Both the position numbers and the translations under genes were made by a program. DNA of 33,805 nucleotides from assembly GCA_900315465.1 (NCBI GenBank), contig OMZF01000144.1:1-33805 (forward strand), given 5' to 3'. How positions within the stretch are numbered: position 1 is the first letter of the stretch; the number at the start of each line of letters is the position of its first letter. The DNA is from an uncultured Eubacteriales bacterium. Its GTDB lineage: Bacteria > Bacillota > Clostridia > Oscillospirales > Acutalibacteraceae. The notes below the pieces were generated by a model. The model did not search any database, had not been told where the DNA came from, and saw only the letters and a list, made by a program, of their open reading frames with translations. Shown one piece after another: positions 8,164 to 17,351 of this stretch.

Positions 8164-9027
8164 GTGAATTTCAGAACAGACCTCGCCATTGAGTCAAACC
8201 AGCATTGTTTTGATAATATAGAAGGAGTATATTTTTCGTCTGAAAAAATGCATGATATGAACATCAGCCGCATGACTGTAAAAAGTGAAAAAGCAGCCAA
8301 TAAACTAAGAAAACCAAAGGGAGAATACATTACAGTTGAAGGTCTGCCCATGACAGATAATTTCAGGGATGCATCCGTTCAGATAAAAGAAATATCAAAG
8401 CTTATTTCTCCGCTGATACCCGAAAAGGGAACGATTCTTGTAATAGGCATTGGAAATACAAATATCACACCTGATGCATTAGGGCCCGCTACTGCGGAAT
8501 GTGTCATAGCTACAAGACATATAAGCAAAGAGATCGCAAAATCATCGGGGCTTGATAAGCTCAGAAGTGTTGCGGTATTATCTCCCGGTGTACTCGGACA
8601 GACAGGTATAGATGTATCGGAAATTATTCTTTCTCTTACAAAAAGCCTTGAACCGAGTGCAGTTATTGCGATAGATGCACTTTGCTGTGCAAGTCCGTCA
8701 CATCTTGGAAAAACTATACAAATAAGCAGCAGTGGTATTGAGCCGGGGTCAGGAATAGGAAATAAACGTCCGTCACTCAACAAATCAACCATAGGCATAC
8801 CTGTTATCGGGATAGGTATGCCGACTGTAGCCGATATAACCCCTCTTGCTTCAAAATTTTCTGAGACCGACAAAACAAAAAAATCCGGATATTCGGATAG
8901 TCTTATCGTCACACCAAAGGAAATAGATCTTCTTATAGCCCGCTCTTCAAGACTTATCGGAATGGCGGTCAATTGTGCAATTCAAAAAAATTACAGTTTC
9001 GAGGTGCTTTCAATGCTATCTTCATAA
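8164..9027 (+). CDS. gpr: GPR germination protease (spore endopeptidase, family A25)
   Basis: GPR degrades the small acid-soluble proteins that coat spore DNA, during germination; it is made in the forespore as a zymogen that trims its own N-terminus. Here the mature start RTDLAIE lies right at the N-terminus, and the GNTNITPDALGP block (about 97-108) carries the conserved Asp region. About 287 residues is shorter than the 368 of Bacillus. An in-frame ATG at 8125 and a GTG at 8155 also exist. I prefer GTG 8164 because GGAAGG lies 10 bases upstream, which gives a very short propeptide. Upstream, GAATA (8093-8097) and AATACTA (8117-8123) resemble a forespore SigG promoter, though the 19-base spacing is long; if used, it would exclude the ATG at 8125. 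It is followed by spoIIP, its usual partner. Confidence 0.9.
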   Translation: MNFRTDLAIESNQHCFDNIEGVYFSSEKMHDMNISRMTVKSEKAANKLRKPKGEYITVEGLPMTDNFRDASVQIKEISKLISPLIPEKGTILVIGIGNTNITPDALGPATAECVIATRHISKEIAKSSGLDKLRSVAVLSPGVLGQTGIDVSEIILSLTKSLEPSAVIAIDALCCASPSHLGKTIQISSSGIEPGSGIGNKRPSLNKSTIGIPVIGIGMPTVADITPLASKFSETDKTKKSGYSDSLIVTPKEIDLLIARSSRLIGMAVNCAIQKNYSFEVLSMLSS

Positions 9028-9095
9028 ACCTTGCAGCATCAGCATATATTTATATAAAAAACAAAAGCTGTAAATATGTGCGGGAGGATAATATT

Positions 9096-10244
9096 ATGAG
9101 GATAAATAAAGAACTGATAAGAAAGTCGGGCTTTATTTGTACAACAGCGATTCTGCTTACATCTGCTGTGATCTGTACAGGGCTCAGAATATCCGGAGTG
9201 ACTCCCTCTGTTCCTCTTACGATACTTGCCGCAGAGGGTACACTTCCGGCAGCAGCTCAAAGTTACAACAAAATATCCGAAGAATCCATTATATCAAAAC
9301 CCGATGAAATTTCAATTCCTGCCGTCACAGATAATATTCCAGATCCCGAAAAGAAAACCATTCCGGTATCCGAAAAAAACACTGATAAGCCCTATACTTT
9401 TGAAGCGTCTGAACCAACGGAAGAAGAACTAAAGCAATATAATGCTGAACACTCCGGTGAGGAGCAATATCCTGTTACAGAGATCAGCATAACAAAAGGG
9501 AATGAATCCTTCGGAAATATTGAAATAAAAAACTCTTCCTCATATGACCTCGATATTGCAGAAGAATTAAAAGGTAAACTTGGCTTTACTATGGAAAATA
9601 CGAATGAACCGCAGGTTCTTATATATCACACTCACACAGGTGAAAGCTTTCTGACTTATGATACAGGATATTTCTTTGAAAGCTTTTATCCGAGAACAGA
9701 TGATAAAACCAAAAACGTATGTGCAGTAGGAGAGGAAATATCAAAACAGCTGAATTCTGCCGGAATAGTCACCATACATGACACAACGATACATGATTCG
9801 ACCTACAGCGGTGCATATGACAGAAGTATGGCTACAATACAAAAATATCTTAAAAAATATCCTACAATAAAGGTTGTGCTTGACATACATCGTGACGGGA
9901 TAGGTACAGATACAGAAAGATGTAAGCCTGTTTGTACCGTAAACAATAAAAAAGCAGCACAGATAATGCTGCTTGCAGGATATAATTATGACGGCTGTGA
10001 AGAATTTAAGGATTGGGAATATAACCTTCGCCTTGCTCTGAAAATACAGAAACAGGCACAGGAAATGTATCCCGGAATGATGCGTCCTTTGTATTTTGCG
10101 GATTTCATGTATAATATGAATGCAAACACCGGCTCACTTCTTATAGAAATAGGGGCTGACTCTAACACTGTAGAGGAAGTAAGATATTCGGGATACCTTC
10201 TCGGTGAGGTATTAAAAAATGTATTGTCCCCGCCAAAAACTTGA
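9096..10244 (+). CDS. spoIIP: SpoIIP, sporulation peptidoglycan amidase/endopeptidase
   Basis: SpoIIP, with SpoIID and SpoIIM, dissolves septal peptidoglycan so the mother-cell membrane can engulf the forespore. The 382-residue product has an N-terminal membrane helix (about 14-31), an acidic Pro/Glu-rich linker, and the catalytic domain from about residue 170. This contains the hallmark YHTHTGES (about 177-184), then DIHRDG and LLIEIGADSNTVEEV, all typical of the family and of its zinc-binding amidase relatives. The ATG at 9096 is set by GGGAGG seven bases upstream. The 68-base gap after gpr and the shared direction suggest co-expression. No terminator follows: the convergent gene's stop codon starts two bases after its own. 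Confidence 0.92.
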   Translation: MRINKELIRKSGFICTTAILLTSAVICTGLRISGVTPSVPLTILAAEGTLPAAAQSYNKISEESIISKPDEISIPAVTDNIPDPEKKTIPVSEKNTDKPYTFEASEPTEEELKQYNAEHSGEEQYPVTEISITKGNESFGNIEIKNSSSYDLDIAEELKGKLGFTMENTNEPQVLIYHTHTGESFLTYDTGYFFESFYPRTDDKTKNVCAVGEEISKQLNSAGIVTIHDTTIHDSTYSGAYDRSMATIQKYLKKYPTIKVVLDIHRDGIGTDTERCKPVCTVNNKKAAQIMLLAGYNYDGCEEFKDWEYNLRLALKIQKQAQEMYPGMMRPLYFADFMYNMNANTGSLLIEIGADSNTVEEVRYSGYLLGEVLKNVLSPPKT

Positions 10245-10245
10245 A

Positions 10246-10671
10246 TCATTCATCTTTTGTTGATGGCTGAGATAGAAATTTTTTCCCCAGATCATTTGCC
10301 CAGCTTTCTGTAAAACAGGAATTATAAGAAACATTTTTCTCCCTCCTGAGTTTCTTAAAATACGGCAGCGAACACCAACAGCCCGAAATTACTCCTATGA
10401 CCGGCAGATAAAACGGGCCTAAAATAAGCGATTGTATCGTATGACCGAATTCATGTACAGCGACCTTATTTTTATCTCCGTATTCCCCCACAAAGATAAA
10501 CATCCCCAGTGACACCCCGCCTATTTTATCACGATAGGTCACAACAGAACCATGATAAAATGCATGGGGATATTTAAAAGAAATGATAAAATATATCAGC
10601 CCTGCAAAAGTCTGAAAAAATTCCCATGTACACTGAAGGAAAATATATATTATATAACTGAGTTTTTTCAT
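10246..10671 (-). CDS. Small membrane protein with HEFGH zinc-protease-like motif
   Basis: 141 residues with a hydrophobic N-terminal helix (about 4-32), a soluble middle with YHG and SLGMFIFV, then VAVHEFGHTIQSLILGP, an HExxH motif typical of zinc metallopeptidases, followed by a second hydrophobic stretch (PFYLPVIGVISG) and a C-terminal WAN-LG segment. I recall a widespread uncharacterised Firmicutes family with this layout. A third metal ligand is not obvious, though the Glu in FTESWAN is a candidate. The start is chosen at the ATG after GTGGTGG; a longer frame runs back into the preceding gene but lacks support. It lies 34 bases after the dockerin-tailed gene and is probably co-transcribed. 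Proteolytic activity is inference only. Confidence 0.7.
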   Translation of the reverse strand: MKKLSYIIYIFLQCTWEFFQTFAGLIYFIISFKYPHAFYHGSVVTYRDKIGGVSLGMFIFVGEYGDKNKVAVHEFGHTIQSLILGPFYLPVIGVISGCWCSLPYFKKLRREKNVSYNSCFTESWANDLGKKFLSQPSTKDE

Positions 10672-10705
10672 ATATCCACCACTCACAGAAAATATCTTTG
10701 CAATT

Positions 10706-12124
10706 TCATATGCTTTTATAAAGCATGAACATATCCCTGATATCAATAACTCCGTTATCATCAATATCAGCGGCAAAGGTTTCTGCCGGTGAAAGCTCTG
10801 TTTTTTCAAGAATAAAATCACCTATTCCTGTCACATCCCTGCTGTTTACCGAACCCTCTCCGGTGACATCTCCTTTCAGTACCGTTTCTATAAAAGATGT
10901 GCTGTCCGCCGGAATATAAATTTTCCAGCCTGTTCCCACATTTCCGGAAGTTATTTCTTTGCCGTTATGATTTACTGCCCTTAAGGAAGCATCTCCGTAG
11001 TCCATGCATTTTTTGATTTCTGCAAGTGTCATATTTTCCTTCAGAAACAAATAGTTGCCCGAAAGCTCCAGTTTTCCCCTGTCTATACTGATCAGACCAT
11101 TATTTGCACTTACATAAGAATTTTCTTCATTTTTTGTATTTAATTCATATTCAGGTATCTCAACAGAACTTTTGCTCACAGTTTTATCCGTACTGCTTGT
11201 AAGTATTTTTGATTCTTTGTTATCCTTATCTTCATTTTCCGATTGTTCTTTCATTTTTTGAATATCCGACTTTTTGATGATGAATATATTTCCGTTCACA
11301 TAATAGCCTGTATGTTTCCCACTCGATATTAAACCGTCAATATATGTATTTGTCTCAAAATATCCCTCAGGCTTTCCTGTTTCATTAAGAATAAAGATAT
11401 TCCTCCCGTTTTTCGCATAAATTCCGTCAGATGATGCACATATGCTTTCATAATCACTGCTGTATTGATACACAAATCCCTTTTCTTCATCAAAACGATA
11501 TACATTCCCCTTGCTGTCGGTACAGATATTTCCGCAAGTCGTCATATTACCCTGGGGAACTTTACAGCTTATTTCTTTTTCATTTTCTATATCCAGAATC
11601 CCTCCTGATGTAATACCGTAAACTTTATCATAGGTTTCCGAATAAAACAGAGTGCTTACAGTTTTTGAAGCAGTTACATTTTTCAGCATATCCCCTTGTT
11701 TATCAAAAACTGTAACAATATTATTATTTTGGCCATCCACAGCATAAAATCTTTGCTTACAGTCTGTTTCAAGACAATTTTTATATATACCGAATTTTTC
11801 AAGAATAACACTGGTTTCCGTTCCCTTTTCGCTCAACGGAAAAATTATGCTATTACCGTTTTTGGAAGTTACCGTATATACATATCCCCTGCCTGATACA
11901 ACAAAATTAATTTCAAGTCCTTCAACAGAAATATCCTTGATCTTTCCCTTTTCCGATATGACACTAAGATATTTGTTATCAGTAAATATGTAAAAGCATC
12001 CCTTACCGTCACTATAATATTCTACAGGTTCATTTGAGCCTGAAACATTCCTGTCAAAAAATGTCAGCATACCTGCCATAAGAAATACTATTGCCGATAT
12101 TACGGCAAACAGTCTGCATTTCAT
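10706..12124 (-). CDS. Secreted or anchored protein with C-terminal dockerin-like domain
   Basis: About 472 residues. An N-terminal signal or anchor helix (residues 7-22) leads to a region of short repeated beta units (about 35-290, each with a D/N-G-K turn and YVY- or FYI-type strands) that resembles a beta-propeller. A charged Lys/Glu/Ser linker (290-340) follows, and the C-terminus is a type I dockerin-like pair: GDVTGEGSVNSRD and DIDDNGVIDIRD, two calcium loops with Asp at positions 1 and 12. In the first loop the usual Asn3 and Asp5 are Thr and Glu. In Ruminococcus relatives dockerins attach proteins to cohesin scaffolds, but the tail could also act in cis. The start is set by GAGG before the ATG at 12124. 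No enzyme motif is recognised. Confidence 0.72.
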   Translation of the reverse strand: MKCRLFAVISAIVFLMAGMLTFFDRNVSGSNEPVEYYSDGKGCFYIFTDNKYLSVISEKGKIKDISVEGLEINFVVSGRGYVYTVTSKNGNSIIFPLSEKGTETSVILEKFGIYKNCLETDCKQRFYAVDGQNNNIVTVFDKQGDMLKNVTASKTVSTLFYSETYDKVYGITSGGILDIENEKEISCKVPQGNMTTCGNICTDSKGNVYRFDEEKGFVYQYSSDYESICASSDGIYAKNGRNIFILNETGKPEGYFETNTYIDGLISSGKHTGYYVNGNIFIIKKSDIQKMKEQSENEDKDNKESKILTSSTDKTVSKSSVEIPEYELNTKNEENSYVSANNGLISIDRGKLELSGNYLFLKENMTLAEIKKCMDYGDASLRAVNHNGKEITSGNVGTGWKIYIPADSTSFIETVLKGDVTGEGSVNSRDVTGIGDFILEKTELSPAETFAADIDDNGVIDIRDMFMLYKSI

Positions 12125-12258
12125 AAATATCACGCCTCTTTGGTTTTTCTGAAAATACCCTGTTATTATTTTATTACAAAAAAACCTGAATTTCAGCATA
12201 TATTTACAAAAATGCAGTAAAACTTACCGTCATTTCTTTGTCAGATATTCACTAAAAG

Positions 12259-12405
12259 TCATACTGACACCATAAAATCCTCCGCTACATCATTAAGATG
12301 TACAGGACACAACCCCTCCTTTACAGACAGATCAAATAATTCTTCAATACCACAAAAGTTTAAAAGCTTTACAATATCATGTCGGAAATTGTAAAGCTTT
12401 GTTTT
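12259..12405 (-). pseudogene. Possible open-frame remnant without start codon
   Basis: Between the polysaccharide operon and the dockerin gene, the minus strand stays open for about 48 codons and reads like protein (FRHDIVKLLNF, IEELFDLSVKEG, LNDVAEDFM, then stop). It has no usable start and overlaps the operon terminator hairpin, so it may be the tail of a lost gene or chance. I do not recognise it. Confidence 0.2.
12363..12400 (-). terminator. Terminator of the polysaccharide operon
   Basis: AAAGCTTTACAAT (12363-12375) pairs perfectly with ATTGTAAAGCTTT (12388-12400) over a 12-base loop. On the minus strand the tail is TTTTAAACTTTT; on the plus strand it is GTTTTTTT, so it can work both ways. 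It lies 13 bases after the flippase stop. Confidence 0.8.
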
Positions 12406-12413
12406 TTTATATA

Positions 12414-13829
12414 TTATTTTGATTTTCCTTTGAATTTTGACTTTATTTTTCTGATAGAAGGCATGATCAGGTTCTTATTCAGATAAACAGCCATAGCGAC
12501 TGAAAAAACCATATTTACTATATCAATGTAAATTATACGCACAAAGCAGGCTGCTGACATAATAATAAGTATTCCTGTCAAAACAAGTATTTTTTTATAT
12601 TCAAACTTTATTTTTTGTATTTTCTGAATATCACGCATTCTGAAAAATGCAAGCCATAAATAGCTTACGGCAGTAGATATTGAAGCGGCATATATTCCTA
12701 TGAAATGAACAAAAATTATATTTATCAGGAAATTCATAAGTGCGGCTATCATAGTAGTTATACCTATTGCCTTTGATTTCATATGTGCCACGTAAACTCC
12801 GCCTATATATGACGAAACAGCAGAAAAAAGCACCCCTATATAAAGAATAGGCATATGATTATAGGATTCACCGTAATCCCCACGAATAAGTATTATAAAA
12901 ATTATGGGAGTGAATGCTATAAGAAGTCCCATCATACCAACAAGGATATTAAAGACATTGGTAAACATTTTGCCGTAGTATTCGCCTGAATCTTCGTCCT
13001 CAACACTAAGTGAGGCATTTTCCTGCCATGCAAGTGAAAATGTATTCTGGACTATGCTGAACATATTAGGAAGTTTATTAGCAACAGCATATATTGAATT
13101 CGCCTCGACCCCCATGAACCTCCACAGTATCAGACGGTCTGAAACTCGCATAACCCATGATGAAAGAGAATTAGGCACCATAGGCCATGAATATGAAATA
13201 AGGGATTTTATCTGTTTAAAAGAAAAAGCCTTAAATTTCATATATTGTATCATTCTTGTTTTCAGAAGAAGATATATAAGTGAAGTACTCTGAGAGAAAA
13301 GAAGTGCGATAAGAACTCCGTCAAGTTCCATATTGAATTTCAGCAGAAGAACAGCCGTAAGTACCATTTCAAGTATAGAGTTAAGCAAAGCACTTATCGA
13401 GTATACGGAATTCATTGCCAGACCCCTTGCGATCTGACGACCTGTAAGCAGAAGTGTATCCACAAGAAAATACGAAAGTATAAGCATCCTCGTCATAGGA
13501 GAAATGCTGTTCATAAAAAAGTACAACACCACCAGTGCCGCCACACATATCGGTACGGTAAAAAAGGTGATGTTTGAAATAATACTTGTCTGTTCCTCTT
13601 TATCCCCTCTCACTCCCACAAGATAGCGAAAGCCTGCTGCCTGCATCTGCAGTGTGGCAACAGGCAGAAAAAGTGCCACAAGTATTGTTATAAGGTCAAA
13701 TGTACCGTATTCAGCATTAGAAAGCTTTTCGGTAACTATAGGGAGGGTAATTATAGAGGTCAGTTTTGGAAGTATAGTTCCTATTGACAGTATTGCACTG
13801 TTTTTCACAAATTCCTTTTCTCTGCTCAT
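12414..13829 (-). CDS. Wzx-like oligosaccharide flippase
   Basis: A 471-residue membrane protein of the polysaccharide-transport (MOP) superfamily with about 12-14 helices. It should flip lipid-linked repeat units across the membrane before polymerisation. The N-terminus shows the family pattern: FVKNSAILSIGTILPKLTSIITLPI, then LSNAEYGTFDLI. Later come WPMVPNSLSSWVMRVSDRLIL and the AVANKLPNMFSIVQNTFSLAW block, both typical of flippases. The start at 13829 is confirmed by an ATGA overlap with the preceding gene's stop and by an AGGGG site; a longer reading of ten residues has no support. It is the last gene of the operon, directly before the terminator. Substrate: presumably the glycan made by the upstream genes. 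Confidence 0.87.
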   Translation of the reverse strand: MSREKEFVKNSAILSIGTILPKLTSIITLPIVTEKLSNAEYGTFDLITILVALFLPVATLQMQAAGFRYLVGVRGDKEEQTSIISNITFFTVPICVAALVVLYFFMNSISPMTRMLILSYFLVDTLLLTGRQIARGLAMNSVYSISALLNSILEMVLTAVLLLKFNMELDGVLIALLFSQSTSLIYLLLKTRMIQYMKFKAFSFKQIKSLISYSWPMVPNSLSSWVMRVSDRLILWRFMGVEANSIYAVANKLPNMFSIVQNTFSLAWQENASLSVEDEDSGEYYGKMFTNVFNILVGMMGLLIAFTPIIFIILIRGDYGESYNHMPILYIGVLFSAVSSYIGGVYVAHMKSKAIGITTMIAALMNFLINIIFVHFIGIYAASISTAVSYLWLAFFRMRDIQKIQKIKFEYKKILVLTGILIIMSAACFVRIIYIDIVNMVFSVAMAVYLNKNLIMPSIRKIKSKFKGKSK

Positions 13830-14815
13830 ACGTTCCCCTTCTTGAACTGAGACAGCCATTTGTCTATATTCTGCTGTTTCAGCTTCACATCAGTTTCAAA
13901 AGACGAATTTATAAGGTCGCTTAGTTCTTCTATGTTATCACGCTCTACAACATGAAGGTCATAGGCAGCATTCATATCCCTTACACGATTGTCTATGGCA
14001 AGTATTATAGTTCTTTTCTTGTGCTGCATAGCAAACATTCCGGCATGGAGACGTGTTCCGACATATTCTGTATCAGGTCGGGACAGAACCTTTGAATATG
14101 CCTCAAGTGACGGAGGTATAACACTTATATTATCAATATGTGCAAAACTCCTGAAATAATCCCAGTCTGAAATACCCTGTATCCAGAAACTGACTTTTTT
14201 ATAATTCTCGTTCAGAATATCAATAAATTTCTGATCCTGCTGCTTATCCTTTCCGTAATCTGTAAGCGTGAAAACAACATTTTCAGCTTTATCATGAGGT
14301 ATATCTGCACAGAATTCAGGTGTGAATCCCCACATTGTAGGACAGCCCGTATCTATAGCCTTATACCCAAGACTTTCGATAAATTCAACTGCCGCACCAT
14401 CTCTTGCACTATGTATATAATCCTTTGAAAGAATTTTTTTATAAAGATTTTTTGTATAAATATTAGTTTTGCTTTTTGCCTGACCCACGCCTACACCCAT
14501 AAGTATACTGTTTCTGTAGGGGCGGCAGTTAAATGGATTTATATTAAGTGAAGTAAGCGGTTTCATCATATTCTTCCACATAAGATTGGAACCGCATATA
14601 AATTTATATGTGGCTCCATCGTATATCTTAGTATGTGGATTTTTATTACCGTTCTGATACCATGTAACAACAGGTGCATGACTCGCTGCTTTCAGTATGA
14701 ATGCATCTTTTAATATACCGGCTTTTTCAAGCTCTCTGAAAGCAGAATTACTTATAACCTCATCGCCCTTGTTAAGTGAGCGTATACCGGGGTCAAATAA
14801 AACAATAGTATCCAT
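13826..14815 (-). CDS. Polysaccharide pyruvyl transferase-family protein (first copy)
   Basis: 329 residues of the PS_pyruv_trans fold, related to CsaB and exopolysaccharide ketal-pyruvate transferases. The N-terminal FDPGIRSLNKGDEVI corresponds to the family's N-x-GD loop. HSARDGAAVEFIESLG is the ARD-containing helix, followed by DTGCPTMWGF. The C-terminal half holds TEYVGTRLHAGMFAMQ, the R-LH-G signature. Members add pyruvate ketals to sugars or, in some cases, act as glycosyltransferases. The sequence does not decide between these. AAGGAG lies seven bases before the ATG; the stop overlaps the flippase start. Confidence 0.82.
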   Translation of the reverse strand: MDTIVLFDPGIRSLNKGDEVISNSAFRELEKAGILKDAFILKAASHAPVVTWYQNGNKNPHTKIYDGATYKFICGSNLMWKNMMKPLTSLNINPFNCRPYRNSILMGVGVGQAKSKTNIYTKNLYKKILSKDYIHSARDGAAVEFIESLGYKAIDTGCPTMWGFTPEFCADIPHDKAENVVFTLTDYGKDKQQDQKFIDILNENYKKVSFWIQGISDWDYFRSFAHIDNISVIPPSLEAYSKVLSRPDTEYVGTRLHAGMFAMQHKKRTIILAIDNRVRDMNAAYDLHVVERDNIEELSDLINSSFETDVKLKQQNIDKWLSQFKKGNV

Positions 14816-14826
14816 CCCAAAACTCC

Positions 14827-16089
14827 TTAAGTTTCTCTTTTATATCCGGCAAAAAAAGATTTTTCTTCAACCTTTTTACTTTGTTTTTCATTTGAGAATT
14901 TACAAAGACATATACCCATAATGACAGCATACGGTACGGCAATAGGATTGAAGAAACCCGTACCTGATGTTGTACATACAAGAAGGTATGCAAGTATTGA
15001 TGTATACAGAACAACAACCGAAGAGTTGTGTTTTATCATATGGTAACACGGAACAATCATATTCCATACGAAGCCGATAAATACTAATACACCAATATAT
15101 CCGAATTCACCGAAAATAGCAGGCCAGAATGTATCGGTCGCATAATTTGTATTCGCATAACCCAGACCGTAGACCTTTTTGAAACCAAGCTCGACATAAA
15201 GAGGAGAATAATAATTTACAGCCGCTGATGTGCCATAAGTGCCAAAACCCGCACCTAATGGGAAATATCTGTTTGCGACATCAAAACCGCCCATTGTCAT
15301 AGTTCCTCTTGCAGAGGAGTCAAGCGAACCGTAGTACATATTAAAGCTGTCCCTTGTCATATAAACAATTCCGGCAATCATAACTATTACCGACATTACC
15401 CTGAGCACACGATGATGGGTAAGGAATTTATAATTCCAGATAAACAAATAAATAATAGCAAATGCTATTGCTTTTGCCCTCAAAGTAGCACAAAGCATAA
15501 CAAGACAAAGAATCCGTGCCGCTATATTCAGTTTATCCGATTCTCCGTATCCGAGAATCGCAAGGAATAACACCATGACCTGAGCCATAATAGCTGGATG
15601 ATAATAGAAAAGCTGAAGTGTGTAATAGCTGAAAGTATGTTCAAAAAATGACGGACGGAATATATAATCAACAACCGCCATAATAAACAGCAGTCCTGTA
15701 AGAACCATTGTCACTTTTTTAAGCATAGAAAAAATCTTTTCACAATCATCAGAGCGATAAATAGTTATAATACCTACAATAGTAGCAGCAAACTTTGAAC
15801 AGTTTACAACATCCTGAAAAACTGCCCTTGTAGTCTGTATATTATATATAACAGTACCAAGCAGTCCTATCAATAAAAAAACTGCCTGAAATGCTATGAA
15901 ATTTGCCTGAGTTTTATTGAAACGTAATTTCACAACAGAATACGCAAAAACCGCAACAGCAAACATTTCATCTAAATTATTTGCAATCGTTCTCACAATA
16001 CCTGTCGTGTGCTGTGCTATCGGAGACTGAAAAATAAATCCCACAAATAAAATACACAGTATCACGTTGAAAGATACTTTTATTTTCAT
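14827..16089 (-). CDS. Wzy-like O-antigen/capsule polymerase
   Basis: 420 residues, almost entirely hydrophobic with roughly 10-12 helices and one larger outside loop (about 255-320, with SARGTMTMGGFDVANRYFPLGAGFGTYG). The loop's R-G and PLGAGFGTYG resemble the Wzy_C / O-antigen ligase pattern (R--------ENPL-G-G-G). Such proteins join repeat units on the outer membrane face. Primary sequences of polymerases are poorly conserved, so the call rests on topology, that loop and the gene's place between a glycosyltransferase and a flippase. The ATG overlaps the stop of the preceding gene by one base (TAATG). Confidence 0.78.
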   Translation of the reverse strand: MKIKVSFNVILCILFVGFIFQSPIAQHTTGIVRTIANNLDEMFAVAVFAYSVVKLRFNKTQANFIAFQAVFLLIGLLGTVIYNIQTTRAVFQDVVNCSKFAATIVGIITIYRSDDCEKIFSMLKKVTMVLTGLLFIMAVVDYIFRPSFFEHTFSYYTLQLFYYHPAIMAQVMVLFLAILGYGESDKLNIAARILCLVMLCATLRAKAIAFAIIYLFIWNYKFLTHHRVLRVMSVIVMIAGIVYMTRDSFNMYYGSLDSSARGTMTMGGFDVANRYFPLGAGFGTYGTSAAVNYYSPLYVELGFKKVYGLGYANTNYATDTFWPAIFGEFGYIGVLVFIGFVWNMIVPCYHMIKHNSSVVVLYTSILAYLLVCTTSGTGFFNPIAVPYAVIMGICLCKFSNEKQSKKVEEKSFFAGYKRET

Positions 16090-17327
16090 TAATTTGCTCC
16101 ATCTATATTATTTATAGCCTTAACAAATTCCGCATAATTAAGCGGAGCCTGATAATATTTTTCCCACATTGCCCTTGTAGAAGTACGAAGTTTATTATAT
16201 TCATCTTTATCTTCACGGGCAAGTTCAAGTATACGGTCAGCAAGCTCACGGGGACTGAATTTTTCGGGAAGAATATATCCGCTGACATTATTCTTCACTA
16301 TCTCACTTGTACCACCGACATCTGTAGCAATAACAGGTATCCCGAAGCTTGTTGCTTCCATTATTGAAACAGGCAATCCTTCAGAAGAACTTACATTTAT
16401 AAACACATCTTCCGGAAAATTCAGATAATGGTCATACACCTGCGTATTCGGAACTGCACCGTCAAGATGTACTTCCATCCATGATAATGACTCAGCCCTT
16501 TTTTTTATATCATCATACAGATCTCCGCCGCCAAGGTGAGTCCAGCAAAGTTTAAGCCCTTCATCCTTCAGAAGCACGAGTGCTTCAATTATAAGATGAA
16601 CTCGTTTCACTTCACTGATTCTCGAACAGGAAACTATACGAAAAATACCGTCATCACTGCATTTCCCTACCCCACGGTCATATGTGCCGAGATAGGATGT
16701 TTCTATTTTTTTACTGAACTGAGGATATTTATTTTTAAGATACTCTGTTCCGTTATCCGAACATGGATATATTCTATCAAGATTCTGCAAAAGCTCTTTT
16801 CTTTGCGGCAGGAATGAATATCTTGCTTTTTCCTCATATATGTCAAATCGGTGTGCCCTCGAAAAAGCCCTTACGCTTATTCCCTTTTCCTCAAAAAATT
16901 TTTTAAGCCGACAGACAACACCTGCATTTATAAAAAGCCAATAGCTGTAAAGAAATATTTCATCACCGCTTTTGAAATCAAACGATGAAAGGTCACGGCT
17001 TATTTTTCTGAACTGTTTTTCCACACCATCAAGAAAATATCCGTCAACAGCCTTTCTTCCGAAACCTGATTCCTTGCTTTTGAAGAAATATTTCACTGCA
17101 CCTATGCAATATCCGAATTTTCGTGATTTAAGAGACGAGTGCTCAACAATCCGTACTTCGACATTTTTTGATCTTATATTTCTGGTGAGTTTATCAGCAT
17201 CATATACATCGCTGGGATAAATCAGTACCTTATCGAAATTTCCGCTGATCTCCTCAATTTCATTTTCAAGAAAAGCTTCACCTGATTTATAGGGAAATTT
17301 TCTGTTAAGTAAAATCAATACTTTCAT
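16089..17327 (-). CDS. Glycosyltransferase family 4 protein
   Basis: 412 residues with the GT-B two-domain fold. The N-terminus KVLILLNRKFPYKSGEAFLENEIEEI is the acceptor-side start, the middle FRIVSCSRISEVKRVHLIIEAL begins the nucleotide-binding domain, and SSSEGLPVSIMEATSFGIPVIATDVGG carries the E-x7-E retaining-transferase signature. It should move a sugar from a nucleotide donor to the growing lipid-linked unit in the cytoplasm; donor and linkage cannot be told. AAGGAT lies before the ATG. It sits in the middle of the operon and joins the polymerase by a TAATG overlap. Confidence 0.9.
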   Translation of the reverse strand: MKVLILLNRKFPYKSGEAFLENEIEEISGNFDKVLIYPSDVYDADKLTRNIRSKNVEVRIVEHSSLKSRKFGYCIGAVKYFFKSKESGFGRKAVDGYFLDGVEKQFRKISRDLSSFDFKSGDEIFLYSYWLFINAGVVCRLKKFFEEKGISVRAFSRAHRFDIYEEKARYSFLPQRKELLQNLDRIYPCSDNGTEYLKNKYPQFSKKIETSYLGTYDRGVGKCSDDGIFRIVSCSRISEVKRVHLIIEALVLLKDEGLKLCWTHLGGGDLYDDIKKRAESLSWMEVHLDGAVPNTQVYDHYLNFPEDVFINVSSSEGLPVSIMEATSFGIPVIATDVGGTSEIVKNNVSGYILPEKFSPRELADRILELAREDKDEYNKLRTSTRAMWEKYYQAPLNYAEFVKAINNIDGAN

Positions 17328-17351
17328 ATATTAATTGATCCTTTTCATAAA

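Noticed and set aside
8379..8972. 197-residue minus-strand open frame
   Set aside because: It lies wholly within gpr in antisense, has no ribosome site, and the opposite strand encodes a clear known protein.
10672..10821. N-terminal extension of the HExxH protein
   Set aside because: The extra 50 residues come from the other frame of the dockerin end, and a good ribosome site marks the later ATG.
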